DNA from: GWC2-45-44 sp041661665
GTDB lineage: Bacteria > Planctomycetota > Phycisphaerae > Sedimentisphaerales > UBA12454
Direction: 5' to 3'
Length of the DNA: 64,000 nt
NCBI GenBank assembly: GCA_041661665.1
Contig: JBAZTW010000006.1
Coordinates: 7,768-71,767 of the forward strand
Below the pieces are notes generated by a model that did no database searches, had not been told where the DNA came from, and worked only from the letters and a program-made list of their open reading frames with translations. Below, piece by piece: positions 34,082 through 43,792 of this stretch. The translations under genes and the position numbers were made by a program. Position 1 is the first letter of the stretch. Every line of letters starts with the position of its first letter.

Positions 34082-36512
34082 TTATTCTGCGGATTTCTTT
34101 TTTGGTTTTGCTGGTTTCTTCTCAGTCGTCTTTTTTTCGGCTGGAGTTTTCGATGCTGATTTTTTATCTCTGCCTAAAAGCGTATCGGCCTCGGCGAGGG
34201 TCTTCGGCGGCCACTGACCTTTTGCCTGCAAATCCTTTAAATTCTCAATCTGTTTGAAGCTTACAATCGTTCTGCATCGCGGGAATTTATTGCAGCCGAG
34301 GAATGGTCCTTTTTTGCTTTGTCTTATAACCAGCTCACCCTTTTCGCATTTGTAACATTTAAGGCCTGTCGGCTCGGCTGGCGGTTTGGGCGGAGCAATG
34401 TTGCCGTCCTTATCTATTTTTAATGCGGTCTTACAGGTTGGATAATCGGAACAGCCGAGGAACGCGCCGAATCTGCTGGTCTTTTTGACCATCGGTTTGC
34501 CGCAGTTGGGGCATTTGTGTTCGGTAACTTCGGCGACAACAATTTTGCCTTCCTTGTCACATGGAGAGGCATGTTTGCATTCAGGATAATTTGAGCAGCT
34601 AAGGAATTTGCCGTTCTTGCCAAATCTGTACACCATTGGTTTGCCGCATTTCGGGCAGATATATTCGCTGGGCGTAATCTCGGCCTTGGCGTGTTTCATT
34701 TCATCTGTCGCTTTTGCAAGCGTAAGTTTGAACGGGTCATAAAATTCGTGAAGGACTTTCACCCAGTCCAAATGCTGCTCCTCAATTTTATCAAGCTGCT
34801 CTTCCATATATCGCGTGAAAGCAATATCCATTATCTGCGGGAAGAACTCGCTGAGCTTGTCGGTAACGACTTCGCCGATATCGGTCGGGGAAAATTGCCG
34901 CTCGTTCTGCTCGACGTAGCCCCTGTCCTGAATCGTACTGATAATCGAAGCGTAGGTACTCGGCCTGCCGATGCCTTCTTTTTCAAGAGCCTTGACTAAC
35001 GACGCTTCGTTATAACGAGCGGGCGGTTTTGTAAAATGCTGCTGGGCATCTATATCAATAGCGGCAACCTTGTCGCCCTTCTTTACCGCGACAAGCTGCT
35101 GGTCGGCGGAACCCGTCAGCCAGATTTTTGTAAAGCCGTCAAAGACAAGCGTTCTGCCCTGCGCCTTGTAGAGGCATTTGCCTGTGTTCGTGTCAGCGGT
35201 AATTTCAAGCGTTGTTGTGTTCCACTGCGCTGCGGCCATTTGTGATGCGACGAATCTGCGCCAAATCATTTGATAAAGTTTGTATTGCTCATCGGTGAGC
35301 AAATCCTTTATCTGTTCAGGCACGATGTCAACATCGGTTGGCCTGATTGCTTCGTGAGCCTGCTGAGCATTTTTGCCGGACGAATAGAAATTCGGTTTTT
35401 CAGGCAGATATTCTTTGCCAATATTATTGCCAATGTATCTGCGGGCATCATTGAGAGCCTCGCCGGACAAATGCGTACTGTCTGTTCGCATATATGTAAT
35501 CAGGCCGAGCGTGCCCATCGAGCCTAAATCAATACCTTCGTATAATTGCTGAGCGATTCGCATTGTCCTCTTTGCGGCAAAGCCAAGTCTGTTGGAGGCT
35601 GACTGCTGAAGCGTTGATGTGATAAAAGGCGCCGTAGGACGCGAACTTGAGCTTTTTTCGATAATGTCCGTTACGACAAAGGCTGCGGTTTGCAGAGCCT
35701 GATGAATTTTCTTCGCATGTTCGGCGTTGTCTGCGGAAAAAGTTTTGCCATCGACCGATGAAAGTTCCGCGTTAAACGCACTATGCGCGGCAAGCCACTC
35801 ATTTTGTTCCGCAATGGTCGGACCTTTATCCTTATCATCTTTTTGGCCGATAAATTCCTGCCATTGTTTAATCAATTGATTTTGCTGAGCAAGCTGATTA
35901 GTGAACACAGCGGGTATGAGCCAATATTCTATTGGTATAAACGCGCGAATTTCACGTTCACGTTCGACAACCATTTTTACAGCAACCGACTGGACACGAC
36001 CTGCCGACAGGCCGCGAGCAACTTTTTTCCACAATAACGGACTAATTTGATAGCCGACGATGCGGTCGAGGATTCTTCTTGCCTGCTGAGCATTTACTTT
36101 ATCGATATCGATTTTGCCCGGCGCGGCAAAGGCATCCTGAATCGCTTTTTTGGTAATGGCGTTGAAAATGACGCGATTAGTTCTTTCTTCCGGCACGCCG
36201 AGTGTCTGCGCCAGGTGCCAGGCGATGGCCTCTCCCTCACGGTCCAAGTCTGTCGCCAGATAGAGCATATTGCAGTTTTTGGCGGCAGCCTTTAATGTGC
36301 CGACCAACTTTTTTCTGCCTTCGGTGATTTCGTAGGTAGGCTCAAAATTATTTTCGAGGTTCACGCACAGACCGGTCGAGGGAAGGTCGCGAACATGCCC
36401 CATTGAGGCGTGGACGATGAAATCATCGCCAAGATATTTATTTATAGTCTTCGCCTTTGCGGGCGATTCAACGATAACAAGATTTTTCGATGCTGAATTC
36501 TTTTTTGCCATA
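34082..36512 (-). CDS. topA: DNA topoisomerase I
   Basis: 809 residues from ATG at 36512 (MAKKNSASKNLVIVESPAKAKTI); an earlier start at 36550 adds a tail not found in the family. Toprim motif LYLATDLDREGEAIAWHL, active-site tyrosine in GLITYMRTDSTHLS, and three C-terminal zinc fingers (YICPKCGKPMVYRFG, HKCPNCGKPMVKKTS, LKCYKCEKGELVIRQ). Ends in a Lys/Pro-rich tail (AEKKTTEKKPAKPKK) typical of Planctomycetes and Actinobacteria, probably for DNA binding. Relaxes negative supercoils. Confidence 0.97.
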
Positions 36513-36618
36513 AGATAAGGAGAGATACAAACAGATACTGATATTGTCAAGAAAAAATGGTTTTTATCCCCAAATATCGGGCATAATCCGTAGTTTTAGA
36601 GATTTTTCGGCGGGATAT

Positions 36619-36648
36619 TTGCACAAGGAGGCATTTAATTCGTATTAT
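36619..36648 (+). promoter_or_regulatory. Promoter for the small membrane protein
   Basis: TTGCAC (36619-36624), 18-base spacer, TATTAT (36643-36648). Confidence 0.5.
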
Positions 36649-36681
36649 TTATAGGAAAGATAAAATATAGGAGGGTTAAAC

Positions 36682-36900
36682 ATGAATATGACCTTTGACA
36701 TAAAGAGATTTGACCAAAGAATGCATCATTGGGAACATGATTTGCTGATTTCGTCGGAAAAACTAATGCATAGCGAGGTTTTCTGGGCGATGATAATTGT
36801 CGGTGCTTTTGTGGCGTTGATGATTCTTCTGGCAGTGTTCGCTCCGGCTGGAACAAGGCCGATACATCCGTATCCGCTGCCAGGTTTTCCGATGTATTAA
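36682..36900 (+). CDS. Small single-pass membrane protein
   Basis: 72 residues with an excellent ribosome site (GGAGGG seven bases before ATG) and its own promoter. Amphipathic, His/Lys/Asp-rich N-terminus (FDQRMHHWEHDLL), one transmembrane helix at about 37-57, and a short Pro-rich outer tail (RPIHPYPLPGFPMY). Unknown family. It converges with rdgB, whose stop codon is four bases away. Confidence 0.7.
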   Translation: MNMTFDIKRFDQRMHHWEHDLLISSEKLMHSEVFWAMIIVGAFVALMILLAVFAPAGTRPIHPYPLPGFPMY

Positions 36901-37511
36901 GGCAGAAGCTGCGTGAACAAACGGTTGAAGTTCCTGATGGCGTTGGCTCTATGGGAAATTTGATTTTTTTCTTCATTTGACAGTTGAGCAACGGTTTTGC
37001 TTGATGCCGGCACAATGAAAAGCGGGTCATAACCAAAGCCGTTGCTTCCTTTTTGGGTTCGGCCAATAACGCCTTCGAGAAATCCATACGTTTCAATGAG
37101 AACTTTTTCTGGAGCCGCAAGACAGACCGAACAGACAAATCTTGCGGTTCTTTTTTCATCCGGCACATCTTTCAGAAGGCCAAGCAGTTTAGCCATATTT
37201 TTATGGTCGAGCAAACCTCTGTTCTTTTCCTTTTCACCACTAAATCTCGCTGAATTTACTCCAGGTGCGCCATCGAGAGCATCAACCATCAAACCGGAAT
37301 CGTCAGCGATTGTCCAAAGGCCGGTCTGCTTTGCATAGCCGAGGGCTTTTTTGCGAGCGTTTTCTGCGAAAGTTTGCCCATCTTCTTCCACTTCAGTTAT
37401 ATTCGGAAAATCAGCAAGACTGAACCATTCAACATCCGCATTTAGCATAGCGGAAAGTTCTTTCATCTTGCCGGGATTTGTAGTTGCAACGAGGATTTTT
37501 CTTTTCACCAC
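36897..37511 (-). CDS. rdgB: dITP/XTP pyrophosphatase (HAM1/RdgB)
   Basis: About 204 residues from the GTG-GTG pair at 37511-37506 (VKRKILVATTNPGKMKEL). The longer frame to 37544 covers a dispersed repeat and is rejected. Hydrolyses non-canonical purine triphosphates. Family motifs: TTNPGK, DDSGLMVDALDGAPGVNSARFSG, GSNGFGYDPLF and the late SHRANA. Confidence 0.94.
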   Translation of the reverse strand: MVKRKILVATTNPGKMKELSAMLNADVEWFSLADFPNITEVEEDGQTFAENARKKALGYAKQTGLWTIADDSGLMVDALDGAPGVNSARFSGEKEKNRGLLDHKNMAKLLGLLKDVPDEKRTARFVCSVCLAAPEKVLIETYGFLEGVIGRTQKGSNGFGYDPLFIVPASSKTVAQLSNEEKNQISHRANAIRNFNRLFTQLLP

Positions 37512-37530
37512 AGAGACACCGAGAAAAATA
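37509..37530 (-). repeat. TCTGTGTCTCTGTGG repeat at rdgB start
   Basis: CACAGAGACACCGAG; the repeat supplies the GTG start codons of rdgB. Similar words at 11157, 13225, 37933, 50205, 57645 and 57820. Confidence 0.5.
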
Positions 37531-37533
37531 GAG

Positions 37534-37920
37534 TTATAAAACAAATCTTTTTATGCCATCTCTCAAAAGACGAACATTGAAATTTATCAAAAGGCCTGTA
37601 TGCATACCAGCGAGTTTCATATATGTCAAAAGCTGTGCCTCATAAATAGGCAGGATAACATCAACGGATTTTAGTTCTACAATTAATTTGTTCTCGACCA
37701 GTATGTCTATCCTGTAGCTGCAATCAAGGTCGATACCTTTGTACTTTACCGGTAATTCTTTTTGAACGGTATGGTCGATATTATTAGCCGACAACTCAAA
37801 AGAGAAACATTTTTCATATGCGGACTCCAGCAGACCTGGGCCAAGGCCACGATGAACCTCTATGGCACAGCCGATAACTCGGCCGGTCAACTCATCGTAA
37901 TCTTTTGTATTGCTCTGCAT
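37534..37920 (-). CDS. GxxExxY protein
   Basis: 128 residues. The name-giving motif is GLGPGLLESAYEKC; PD-(D/E)xK-like core appears as YRIDILVENKLIVELKSVD (Asp plus Glu-x-Lys). Standalone proteins of this type are frequent in Planctomycetes and Bacteroidetes, with unknown function despite a nuclease fold. Lies between argF and rdgB, flanked on both sides by the TCTGTGTCTCTGTGG repeat, which suggests it arrived with that repeat or marks a recombination point (inference). Confidence 0.88.
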   Translation of the reverse strand: MQSNTKDYDELTGRVIGCAIEVHRGLGPGLLESAYEKCFSFELSANNIDHTVQKELPVKYKGIDLDCSYRIDILVENKLIVELKSVDVILPIYEAQLLTYMKLAGMHTGLLINFNVRLLRDGIKRFVL

Positions 37921-37932
37921 AAATCTATTTAT

Positions 37933-37970
37933 TTTCTCTCTGTGTTTCTCTGTGCCTCTGTGGTGAGCGT
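37933..37970 (+). repeat. TCTGTGTTTCTCTGTG repeat between argF and GxxExxY gene
   Basis: CTCTGTGTTTCTCTGTGCC then CTCTGTGGTGA, two imperfect tandem units of the dispersed word. Confidence 0.5.
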
Positions 37971-37971
37971 T

Positions 37972-38880
37972 TTAACTCATCAATTTTTTCAGCAAGGCAC
38001 GCTGGAAGTGGAGACGGTTCTCGGCCTGGTCAAAGACAATCGAGTTTGGACATTCCATCGCTTCATCGCTAATCTCAAAGCCGCGATACGCAGGCAGGCA
38101 ATGCATAATTTTCGCGTTCGGAGCTATCGCCATAAGCGCACCATCAACAGCAAAGCCCTGAAAATCAGCAATTCTTTTTGCCTTCTCGTCTTCCTGACCC
38201 ATACTAATCCAGGTATCAGTGTAAATCACATCGGCATCTTTAACGGCCTGCTGTGGATTATTGGTCTGTGCCGTCGTATTTGCGACAACTTCGTTAGTCC
38301 GGCTGATTGACCGCTCGTCAAGTTCATAACCCTTTGGAGAAGCAATAACAAGTTTCATCCCGAGCTTTGCGCAGGCAAAGGCAAGCGAGCGGGCAACATT
38401 ATTGCCGTCGCCGATGTACGCGATTTTAACGCCTTTCAATTTGCCGAGGTGTTCGCGGATTGTCTGAATGTCCGCCATCGCCTGGCAGGGATGCGACCAG
38501 TCGGTCAAAGCGTTTATAACAGGAATGTCAGAAAACTTCGCAAGCTCGATAACCGTTTCGTGCGCGAAAGTCCTTGCCATAATGCCCTCGGCATATCGGC
38601 TCAAAACACGCGCCATATCCTTAATCGGCTCACGTTTGCCGATTCCGCCGATATCTTCAGGTTTGACATATATTGCGTTTCCGCCGAGCTGGGTCATTGC
38701 AATCTGAAAGCTCATTCGTGTTCGCAGCGATGGTTTTTCAAAAAGCATAACCAGACTCTTGCCGGCAAGGCATTTATCCTGTTTGCCTTTCTGGTAAAAT
38801 TTCTTGAGCTTGTCGCTTAAGTCGAGAAGTTCGAGAAGTTCATCAGTATTGCAACTGCTAACCGAAAGAAAATCCTTCAT
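37972..38880 (-). CDS. argF: Ornithine carbamoyltransferase
   Basis: 302 residues. Carbamoyl phosphate site SLRTRMSF (variant of STRTR), HPCQ loop in TDWSHPCQAMADIQT, ornithine loop with HCLPAYRGFEIS. Makes citrulline in arginine synthesis. Third gene of argB-argD-argF on the minus strand. Confidence 0.97.
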   Translation of the reverse strand: MKDFLSVSSCNTDELLELLDLSDKLKKFYQKGKQDKCLAGKSLVMLFEKPSLRTRMSFQIAMTQLGGNAIYVKPEDIGGIGKREPIKDMARVLSRYAEGIMARTFAHETVIELAKFSDIPVINALTDWSHPCQAMADIQTIREHLGKLKGVKIAYIGDGNNVARSLAFACAKLGMKLVIASPKGYELDERSISRTNEVVANTTAQTNNPQQAVKDADVIYTDTWISMGQEDEKAKRIADFQGFAVDGALMAIAPNAKIMHCLPAYRGFEISDEAMECPNSIVFDQAENRLHFQRALLKKLMS

Positions 38881-38901
38881 AGTTCACCTGTTAAAAAACA
38901 T

Positions 38902-38929
38902 ACCGCTCCATTACTGTCGCGGCTCTGAA
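38902..38929 (-). repeat. 28-base repeat, second copy at 51031-51058
   Basis: Perfect inverted copy of the bases at 51031-51058 (core GCCGCGACAGTAATGGAGCG). It adjoins a TTAG-hairpin element in both places. Confidence 0.85.
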
Positions 38930-38930
38930 A

Positions 38931-38955
38931 CCCCCAGCATAAAGCCGGGGGCTAA
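38931..38955 (-). repeat. TTAG-hairpin element, TTTAT loop class
   Basis: Minus strand TTAG, arms CCCCCGGC and GCTGGGGG (one G-U), loop TTTAT. Between argD and argF. Confidence 0.75.
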
Positions 38956-38970
38956 CTACCATAGAAAAAA

Positions 38971-40149
38971 TTATAAACTTTTTAAAACGCTGTCGAGAAT
39001 TTTTATGGCCTTGTCAATTTCGCTCGCCTTGACATTCATCGCAGGCATAAAACGCAAAACCGTATCCTGTGTACAATTTATCCGAAGACCTTTTTCGAGG
39101 CATTTTGAAACAATTTCCGCTCCGGGCGATTTCAACTGAATGCCAATCATCAGGCCTTTGCCGCGAATGTGGTCGATTATATCATATTTCTTTTTCAACT
39201 GATTGAGCTTGTCGGAAGCATACTTGCCCATCTTTTGAGAATTTTCAATCATCGCTTCTTCATCAATCGCTTCAATCGTCGCGACCGCAGCGGCACAGGC
39301 GATACAGTTTCCGCCAAATGTCGAAGCGTGCGTGCCAGGCACAAGCGAAGCGGCAATTTCCGGTTTGGCCATCATAGCGCCGATAGCAGCGCCGCCGCCA
39401 AGTGTCTTTGCCAATGTGATAATGTCAGGCACAATGTCGTAATGCTGATAGCCGAACCATTTGCCGGTTCTGCCCATTCCGGTTTGTACTTCGTCGAGAA
39501 TCATTCTTGCGCCGTTCTTGTCGCAAAGCTGACGAATCGCCCGCATATATTCCGGGGTTGCGACGTGAACGCCGCCCTCGCCCTGAATAGGCTCAATCAT
39601 CACACCGGCGACTTCATCATCAAATGCTTTGGTCATCGCGTCAATATCGTTGAAAGGCACATAGATAAAGCCCGGCACAACAGGTTGAAAAGCCTCAAAT
39701 TTTTTCGGTTGAGCCGTAGCGGTCATCGCGCCAAATGTTCTGCCGTGAAAACTGCCTAACGTCGTTATGTATTTATATTTTTTCTTTTCCGTCGAAATTC
39801 GAGCCAGCTTCAATGCGGCTTCATTGGCCTCTGCGCCGCTGTTGCAGAAAAAGCATTTGCCGCCAAATGCACGTTCGCTGAGCATTTGAGCAAGTTTCCC
39901 CTGAAGCTCTGTATAAAAGGTGTTATCCATATGCAGCAGAAGTTTTGCCTGCTGCTGAATGGCTTTTACGACCTTTGGATGGCAGTGGCCTATGCCGCTG
40001 ACCGCCCAGCCGGGGAACAAGTCAAGGATTTTATTGCCGTCGAGGTCATATATATAGCTGCCTTTGCCTTTGGTTATAACCCGCGGCAATCGGCTGTAAT
40101 TGCCAATCACATATTTTCCAAAAACATCTATCACTTCCTGAGTAGTCAT
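38971..40149 (-). CDS. argD: Acetylornithine aminotransferase
   Basis: 392 residues, class III PLP enzyme. GSFHGRTFGAMTATAQPKKF, ILDEVQTGMGRTGKWFGYQHYDIVPDIITLAKTLGGGAAIGA (PLP lysine in LAKTLGG) and THASTFGGNCIACAAA are all typical. Converts N-acetylglutamate semialdehyde to acetylornithine; may also act on succinyl-diaminopimelate. Confidence 0.96.
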   Translation of the reverse strand: MTTQEVIDVFGKYVIGNYSRLPRVITKGKGSYIYDLDGNKILDLFPGWAVSGIGHCHPKVVKAIQQQAKLLLHMDNTFYTELQGKLAQMLSERAFGGKCFFCNSGAEANEAALKLARISTEKKKYKYITTLGSFHGRTFGAMTATAQPKKFEAFQPVVPGFIYVPFNDIDAMTKAFDDEVAGVMIEPIQGEGGVHVATPEYMRAIRQLCDKNGARMILDEVQTGMGRTGKWFGYQHYDIVPDIITLAKTLGGGAAIGAMMAKPEIAASLVPGTHASTFGGNCIACAAAVATIEAIDEEAMIENSQKMGKYASDKLNQLKKKYDIIDHIRGKGLMIGIQLKSPGAEIVSKCLEKGLRINCTQDTVLRFMPAMNVKASEIDKAIKILDSVLKSL

Positions 40150-40177
40150 TTCTATTATTCTTCCTTATTAAAAAAGC

Positions 40178-40199
40178 CATCGGCCATCAGGCCGATTCC
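40178..40199 (+). repeat. CAT-CG hairpin element between argB and argD
   Basis: CATCGGCC, loop ATCA, GGCCGATTCC, followed by low-complexity TTTTGATTTTTTATTTTT. Confidence 0.65.
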
Positions 40200-40232
40200 A
40201 TAATTTTGATTTTTTATTTTTAATCTTTGATT

Positions 40233-41108
40233 TTACTTTACTATCTGCGTTCCAATGCCTTCTTCGGTGTAAATTTCCAAAAGCAGCGAATGCTCAATTC
40301 TGCCATCTATAATATGAGCCTTGCCTACGCCGCCTTCGAGAGCGACTATACAGGCCTCAACCTTCGGCAGCATACCGGCAGTAATAATGCCAGTCTCAAT
40401 CATTTTCTTTATCTCCGCTTCAGTTGCGCTGGAGATTCGAGTTTCCGGGTCGTTCACATCGGTACGAATGCCGTGAGTATCGCTGACGGAGACGATTTTC
40501 TCCGCTTCAACAGCGGAAGCGATTTTGCCCGCCGCAGTGTCTGCGTTGATGTTCAGTTTGCCGCCGGCCCGGTCAATCGCAATCGGAGCGATGACGGGGA
40601 TTGTCCCGCTTGCGCAAATTGTTTTGAGCAACTGGCCATTGACGGATTTTACTTCGCCGACCAAACCAAGGTCGATTCTTTTGCCGGCAGAGTCAACTAA
40701 CCGCAAAAGCTCGCCGAATAATACGCAACTGCTGAGCGAATGAAGCCCCATCGCATTACAGCCAAGCTGCTTTATCGTCTCGCAGATTGGCGTATTTATA
40801 TCGTGAATCAGGGTATGTTCGACAATCGCCATTATGTGTTCGTCGGTATAGCGTCTGCCGTTGACCCATTGGGGTTCAAGGCCGGACTCATTCATCGCTC
40901 GAGTGATGGCTTTGCCGCCGCCGTGGACGAGGACCGGCTGAATACCCACGGTCGCCATAAAAACGACATCTTTTAGCAGTTTTTTCTGCAAATCGAGATC
41001 GTCTAAGACGCTGCCGCCGAGCTTAACCACAACTATTTTACCCCTGAACAGGCGGATGTACTCCATCGCCTCGACAAGAGCTTGCGCTTTTTCAATCGCT
41101 CTTTCCAA
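40233..41108 (-). CDS. argB: Acetylglutamate kinase
   Basis: 291 residues from TTG at 41108: AGGAG lies six bases upstream, while a TTG seven codons earlier (41129) has nothing. Amino-acid kinase fold with VVVKLGGSVL, VLVHGGGKAI (glutamate site), GLHSLSSC and INADTAAGKIA. Second step of arginine synthesis and usual target of arginine feedback; the N-terminal helix (ALVEAMEYIRLFRGK) is the mark of the arginine-sensitive hexameric form. Confidence 0.95.
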   Translation of the reverse strand: MERAIEKAQALVEAMEYIRLFRGKIVVVKLGGSVLDDLDLQKKLLKDVVFMATVGIQPVLVHGGGKAITRAMNESGLEPQWVNGRRYTDEHIMAIVEHTLIHDINTPICETIKQLGCNAMGLHSLSSCVLFGELLRLVDSAGKRIDLGLVGEVKSVNGQLLKTICASGTIPVIAPIAIDRAGGKLNINADTAAGKIASAVEAEKIVSVSDTHGIRTDVNDPETRISSATEAEIKKMIETGIITAGMLPKVEACIVALEGGVGKAHIIDGRIEHSLLLEIYTEEGIGTQIVK

Positions 41109-41160
41109 TTCTATACTCCTGAAAATCAACTAAACCGGAAACGGCCAATTATATATAGGT

Positions 41161-41238
41161 TAGTAGTCAATAGTCAATAGACAGTAGAAAAAAGCTCCGC
41201 CAAAGACGAGTCAAATTCCTACTGACTATTGACTACTA
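41161..41238. repeat. 16-base inverted repeat overlapping ftsY stop codon
   Basis: Arms TAGTAGTCAATAGTCA (41161-41176) and TGACTATTGACTACTA (41223-41238); the right arm includes the ftsY stop. Similar TAGTCAATAGT words follow the stop of the debranching gene at 51142. Confidence 0.8.
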
Positions 41239-42159
41239 ATTGAACAGCGCTTCGACGAAGGTATCGGGGTCGAACTCGGCTATATCCTCAGGTTTTTCGC
41301 CTAAACCGACGAATTTGACGGGAATATCGAGCTGGTCTTTTATGGCGATGACGATTCCGCCGCGAGCCGTGCCGTCGAGTTTAGCAAGGAATATGCCGGT
41401 AACCTGAACAGCCTCCATAAACTTTTTGGCCTGCATAATGGCGTTTTGGCCGGTAGTAGCGTCAAGAACAAGCAAAACTTCGTGCGGAGAGTCGGGAATC
41501 TGCTTTGTGATTACAGTACGGATTTTGGTCAATTCCTGCATCAGGTTTTTCTGCGTGTGCAATCGGCCTGCGGTATCGATAATCAGATAATCGGCTTTTC
41601 TGGCAACCGCCGCGGAGCAGGCATCGAAGGCGACCGCTGCCGGGTCTGCGCCGGAAGCGTGCTTGACGATTTCAACACCGATGCGTCCTGCCCATATCGT
41701 TAGTTGCTCAACCGCTGCCGCGCGGAATGTATCGCAGGCGGCAACGATAACTTTTTCACCATTTCGGCTGAGAACATAAGCGAGTTTGGCGATACTTGTG
41801 GTTTTGCCGGAGCCGTTCACACCGGAGACAAGAATTACCGTTGTACCGGATGCCGCTGTATTAAGTTTGCGGTTCTGATGCGGCCAATAGTCCTTCATAC
41901 ATTCCTTTAAGAATGGAATGATGTCGTCTGTCTTTGCGATTTTTTTGCTTTTGTAAGCCGCTCGCAGGTCGGTAATGAGCTTATCTGTCGTTTCTACGCC
42001 GATGTCATCGCTGATGAGAGTTTCTTCCAATTTGTCTAAAAGTGAATCGTCAATGTCTCTGCCGAAAGTCAGAACGCTGGCCAGCGACGATTTGATTTTG
42101 TCGCGGGTCTTGCCCAAATGGCCCTTAATATAGTCCAGCGTCTTGGTAAAAATACCCAT
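41236..42159 (-). CDS. ftsY: Signal recognition particle receptor FtsY
   Basis: 307 residues, without the long acidic N-terminal domain of E. coli FtsY. NG domain: G1 GVNGSGKTTSIAKLA, DTFRAAAVEQL, G3 DTAGRLHTQKNLM and G4 TKLDGTARGG. GTPase that docks ribosome-SRP complexes at the membrane. Confidence 0.97.
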   Translation of the reverse strand: MGIFTKTLDYIKGHLGKTRDKIKSSLASVLTFGRDIDDSLLDKLEETLISDDIGVETTDKLITDLRAAYKSKKIAKTDDIIPFLKECMKDYWPHQNRKLNTAASGTTVILVSGVNGSGKTTSIAKLAYVLSRNGEKVIVAACDTFRAAAVEQLTIWAGRIGVEIVKHASGADPAAVAFDACSAAVARKADYLIIDTAGRLHTQKNLMQELTKIRTVITKQIPDSPHEVLLVLDATTGQNAIMQAKKFMEAVQVTGIFLAKLDGTARGGIVIAIKDQLDIPVKFVGLGEKPEDIAEFDPDTFVEALFN

Positions 42160-42263
42160 AATAGCTCCAAATCATTTAATTACGTTAAGGGCGGTATTTT
42201 AACACAGATAGGAAAAAATTAAATACCAAAATGACTGATTAAATCCTAAAAATTGGTTTTCCT

Positions 42264-42292
42264 TTGACAAAATCGGCCTAAAGCGGTAGTCT
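42264..42292 (+). promoter_or_regulatory. Promoter for dnaA
   Basis: TTGACA (42264-42269), 17-base spacer, TAGTCT (42287-42292). I saw no TTATCCACA-type DnaA boxes in this gap. Confidence 0.5.
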
Positions 42293-42349
42293 TTTGTCGT
42301 CAGGGACGGCATATCACAAGAAATTTAAAATTGAAAATTTAAAACTATT

Positions 42350-42371
42350 GGAGTCTGCGTATAGCAGACAC
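42350..42371 (+). repeat. Hairpin element in the dnaA leader
   Basis: GGAGTCTGC, loop GTATA, GCAGACAC, ending seven bases before the dnaA ATG. It resembles the CAT-CG family in minus orientation and could cover the ribosome site. Confidence 0.6.
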
Positions 42372-42378
42372 TTTTTAT

Positions 42379-43674
42379 ATGGCACAAAACTCACGAGAGA
42401 TATTTGAAGCAATTGTCGAACGGGTTAAAGTTCTCGACCCAGCCAACAGCCGAAACTGGTTCGACAGCCTTACGGTAAAAAATTTCGGCGGCGGTATGCT
42501 CGATATCGGCTGCTCGGATTCCGAAAGCGCAGGCTTTTTGCAGGATAACTGCATCGGCAGTTTTACAAGAGCCGCTCAGCAAATCACCGGTTATCTTGTG
42601 AGTATCACCTTCGGCGTAGATACAAAAGCCCAGAAAAATAATACTCCTCCCACTGCCCCCGGTGAAGCCCGCCTGCATCCTGATTATACTTTCGATAGTT
42701 TTGTCGTCGGCCCCGGCAATCGGCTGGCGCACGCAAGCAGTATCGCTGTCAGCAAAACGCCAGGCACAACATACAACCCGCTGTTCATTTACGGCAGCGT
42801 CGGACTTGGCAAGACGCACCTGCTTCACGCGATATGCAGAGAAACAAAAGCAAACATCGAAAACGCAAAAATACAATTTTTAAGCTGCGAGGAATTCGTC
42901 AACCGCTTCATCACCGCCATCGAACAGGGAACGCTTACGGAATTTAAAAATCTTTACAGAACTGTCGATTTGCTTGTAATTGACGATGTGCAGTTTTTGA
43001 GAGAGCGGGAACAAAGTCAGGAAGAATTTTTTCATACATTCAACGCCCTGTACGATAACCGCAGACAAATCGTCCTCAGCGCGGATTCAGCGCCCGGCGA
43101 AATACCCTCTCTACCCGAAAGACTTATCAGCAGATTCAAATGGGGTCTGGTCGTCAGAATAGATGCGCCGAGCTATGAAACGCGGGTCGCAATCGTGCAG
43201 AAAAAATCCAGGCTTCGCGGAATGGCGGTATCCGATGAAATAGCTGAGTATATCGCATCAAAAGTCAAAGCCAATATACGCGAAATCGAAGGCGCTTTGA
43301 CAAGCCTTTACGCAATAGCGGCAGGCGAAGAAATTACCCTCGAAATCGCCAGAAAAGCTCTTGGCGACAAAGAATCCGCAGATAAAAACATCACCATAAC
43401 AGATATCATAAAAGCCGTTACCGCATATTATGATGTCCGCCCTGCGGATTTACAGAGCAAAAAACGAAGTCAGAGCATCACAATGCCCCGGCAGGTTTGT
43501 ATGTACCTTGCCCGAAGCCTAACCAACCACAGCCTTGAAGAAATCGGCGGCCATCTCGGCGGCAGAGACCACACAACCGTTATGCACGCCTGCGGAAAAA
43601 TCAGCGATATGGAACAAACTGATGACAAACTCCAATCCCAGTTAGCTGAAATCACAAGAAGAATCGCAAAATAA
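42379..43674 (+). CDS. dnaA: Chromosomal replication initiator DnaA
   Basis: 431 residues. Domain I about 1-80, AAA+ with Walker A GSVGLGKTH (139-147), Walker B VIDDVQFL, and domain IV with the signature GGRDHTTVMHA. Slightly short because the linker domain II is brief (about 82-100). Neither dnaN nor recF follows; comF is downstream in the opposite direction, so the gene is not in the classical origin context. Confidence 0.97.
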   Translation: MAQNSREIFEAIVERVKVLDPANSRNWFDSLTVKNFGGGMLDIGCSDSESAGFLQDNCIGSFTRAAQQITGYLVSITFGVDTKAQKNNTPPTAPGEARLHPDYTFDSFVVGPGNRLAHASSIAVSKTPGTTYNPLFIYGSVGLGKTHLLHAICRETKANIENAKIQFLSCEEFVNRFITAIEQGTLTEFKNLYRTVDLLVIDDVQFLREREQSQEEFFHTFNALYDNRRQIVLSADSAPGEIPSLPERLISRFKWGLVVRIDAPSYETRVAIVQKKSRLRGMAVSDEIAEYIASKVKANIREIEGALTSLYAIAAGEEITLEIARKALGDKESADKNITITDIIKAVTAYYDVRPADLQSKKRSQSITMPRQVCMYLARSLTNHSLEEIGGHLGGRDHTTVMHACGKISDMEQTDDKLQSQLAEITRRIAK

Positions 43675-43792
43675 AATCAGTCGTTGGTATTTGGTATTTT
43701 GTTTTATGCACCGCAAGCCGATTTATCGGTCTTAATTAAAAAATACATTCTAATACCTTTTTGGGCTTAAGAAACAGCTTTTCCCACAAACA

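Noticed and set aside
34082..36295. Plus-strand frames opposite topA
   Set aside because: topA motifs are complete on the minus strand, so these are shadows.
42160..42378. Replication origin next to dnaA
   Set aside because: No TTATCCACA-like boxes or AT-rich iterons were seen, and dnaN is absent.
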